NCBI RefSeq assembly: GCF_014529535.1
Contig: NW_023503493.1
Coordinates: 7,844,001 to 7,908,000, forward strand
DNA: 64,000 bases
Source: Bradysia coprophila
Lineage: Eukaryota; Arthropoda; Insecta; Diptera; Sciaridae
Direction of reading: 5' to 3'
The position numbers and the translations under genes were made by a program. How positions within the stretch are numbered: position 1 is the first letter of the stretch; every line of letters begins with the position of its first letter. A model generated the notes under the pieces. The model searched no databases and was not told the origin of the DNA. It saw only the letters and a program-made list of their open reading frames with translations. Below are positions 62,367 through 64,000 of this stretch, piece after piece.

Positions 62367-64000
62367 TGACTCAATCGAGGACCCAATGCCAACGACATGG
62401 AAATTCTGGCAGAAAAGACGGTATTTGGTGATTCTCATGGCATTTTTGGGATTCTGTAACGTTTACACGCTGCGTGTCAATTTGAGTGTTGGCATCGTAG
62501 CAATGACCGAAAATCGCACAGTTCATTACGACAATGGTACAGTGGGATACGTGAGTCTCATCTTATGAGTTGATGATTTTACACAGAAGCAATGATTATC
62601 CAAAATTAAATTTACTCGGAGCAGGAGCAATATTTTACATGGAACTCCAAAGAGCAGGGCCTTATTTTGAGCTCATTTTTCTACGGCTACATCACGACAC
62701 AATTTATTGGTGGCTATTTCGGAGCAAAGGTTGGTGGAAGTCTTGTCTTTGGTGTTGGAATATTTGCAACATCGGTGCTAACATTACTCACTCCGCTAGC
62801 AGCCCGTGCCGGGTTTGAAGTCCTAATGGCTGTTCGCATCATTGAAGGAATTTTCGAAGGTATATAACGTACCATTTTGCCTATCTGAAATATTGTTAAG
62901 AGCCAAGTTGATCCAGATGATCAGATGAAGCTTAAAGTTCGCGAAAACTCGATAAAAAACCTAACATAACTTTCGTAAAAAATGACCATAATTTTAGGTG
63001 TGACCTTTCCATGCATACAAGATGTGTGGTCAAGATGGGCTCCACCACCGGAACGATCACGTGCAGCGTCTATATCATTTGCTGGTACTTACGCTGGCAC
63101 TGTAATCCTGTTCACTGCTTCGCGTGAAATCGTCCACTAAAAATAAAATAAAAAATTGTTTTCCAGGTAATCGCAATGCCATTGAGTGGGGTGCTAGCCG
63201 CATCCATCGGTTGGGAAAGTTTGTTCTACGTGTTTGGTAAGTTCGTTCGCTGTTTAAATGAATCTGATAAAAATAAAAGGAATCGTCACCATCAGGTGCT
63301 ATCGGTTGCATATGGTTCATTGCATGGATAATAATTGTGAAACGAGGACCCGAACTCGATCGTTACATATCAAAAGAAGAGCTTCACTACATCCAAAGTT
63401 CGCTGGGATCTCTGGATCGAGATGAGAAGGCTTCCGTTCCGTGGAAAGCAATTTTTACGTCGAAAGCTGTTTTTGCGATCTGTGTATCACATACAGCTGA
63501 AACGTGGGGTTTATACACCTTCATCACTCAATTGCCAACGTTCCTGAGAGGTTGGTATGTTTCAGCATTTCCTTGACTGTACTGAACTCACTGCTTGAAT
63601 TCGTACAGATGCCATGAACTATAATTTGGGAAAAACGGGCTTCCTATCCGCTCTGCCCTATTTAGCAATGGGAATTTTGTTGCTAGTTTTTGGCTACTTT
63701 GCTGACCTGTTCCAAATCAAAGGATGGTTGACAACCACTCAGGTCCGGCGTTATTTCAATTGTCTCGGATTTGTGTCACAGGCCATTTTTATGCTGTTAG
63801 CAGCATATCTATTGGATCCGGTGTGGAGTCTTGTTTCGATCATTTTAGCTGTAGGTTTAGGTGCGCTGGCCTGGTGTGGTTTTTCGGTCAATCCATTGGA
63901 TATTGCGCCGAACTATGCGAGCATAATATTCGGAATACAAAACACGATCGGAACACTGCCGGGTATAATATCGCCAACACTGACCGGATATTTGGTTCAG
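62367..64000 (+). CDS. SLC17-type MFS anion transporter (sialin / phosphate cotransporter-like), 3' end outside the window
   Basis: Exons 62367-62550, 62625-62859, 62998-63101, 63167-63236, 63296-63550 and 63609 to the window edge join in frame; 407 codons run from the ATG at 62386. The first exon follows an acceptor and is open upstream of that ATG, so an earlier exon may exist. Family marks are RRYLVILMAFLGFCNVYTLR (TM1), VNLSVGIVAM, a glycosylatable loop (ENRT, NGT), GYITTQFIGGYFGAKVGG, the cytoplasmic DVWSRWAPPPERSR motif, GTVIAMPLSGVLA, the VPWKAIFTSKAVFAI loop and LLVFGYFADLFQIKGWL. Members carry organic anions or phosphate with H+ or Na+ at plasma or lysosomal membranes. The substrate cannot be set from sequence. 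Confidence 0.93.

Overview
The window is animal nuclear DNA, AT-rich, with short introns (about 55-80 bp) in conserved genes and many small transposon-derived hairpins. The neurofibromin and BCKDHA proteins read closest to what I know of dipteran orthologues. A nematoceran fly (for example a fungus gnat or gall midge) is my best guess, but the species cannot be fixed from sequence alone.

Layout. 0.9-2.05 kb: the 3' end of a leucine-rich-repeat gene (+). 4.74-5.04 kb: a two-exon gene (-) for a secreted peptide with eight cysteines, with a TATA box and a poly(A) signal. 5-12.4 kb: intergenic DNA with palindromes, a MITE and a tRNA-derived SINE. 12.4-14.0 kb: BCKDHA, the E1-alpha subunit of branched-chain 2-oxoacid dehydrogenase (-), six exons whose frames join exactly. 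14.0-16.5 kb: the head-to-head gap between BCKDHA and Nf1, packed with inverted repeats. 16.5-33.4 kb: the complete coding region of Nf1 (neurofibromin, Ras GTPase-activating protein, +). I resolved 30 exons that join in phase, giving 2869 codons, or 2765 without a 312-nt cassette exon. One Nf1 intron holds an 18-bp minisatellite. 33.4-47.9 kb: a gene desert with SINE copies, TTAA-flanked elements, tandem repeats and a ~900-bp palindrome. 47.97-49.43 kb: a secreted inhibitory-type serpin (+), four exons, 415 aa. 49.4-57.8 kb: more non-coding repeat DNA. 57.8-58.9 kb: a 5'-truncated non-LTR retrotransposon with an RNase H domain and one in-frame stop. 58.97-62.23 kb: a nested transposon complex. 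62.37 kb to the end: an SLC17-type (sialin / Na-phosphate cotransporter-like) MFS transporter (+), cut by the window edge.

The most novel items are three. First, a 2.88-kb DNA transposon (59194-62075) carries an intact DD34E transposase and a second, convergent, intact 310-aa gene of unknown family, between ~100-bp inverted repeats flanked by TA. Second, this transposon and a 161-bp MITE both sit inside an older TTAA-flanked element, and intact copies of that element elsewhere in the window confirm both insertion points. Third, the eight-cysteine peptide gene is spliced and so is missed by simple ORF scans. The genes show no sign of acting as one pathway. They look like ordinary neighbours separated by repeat-rich DNA.
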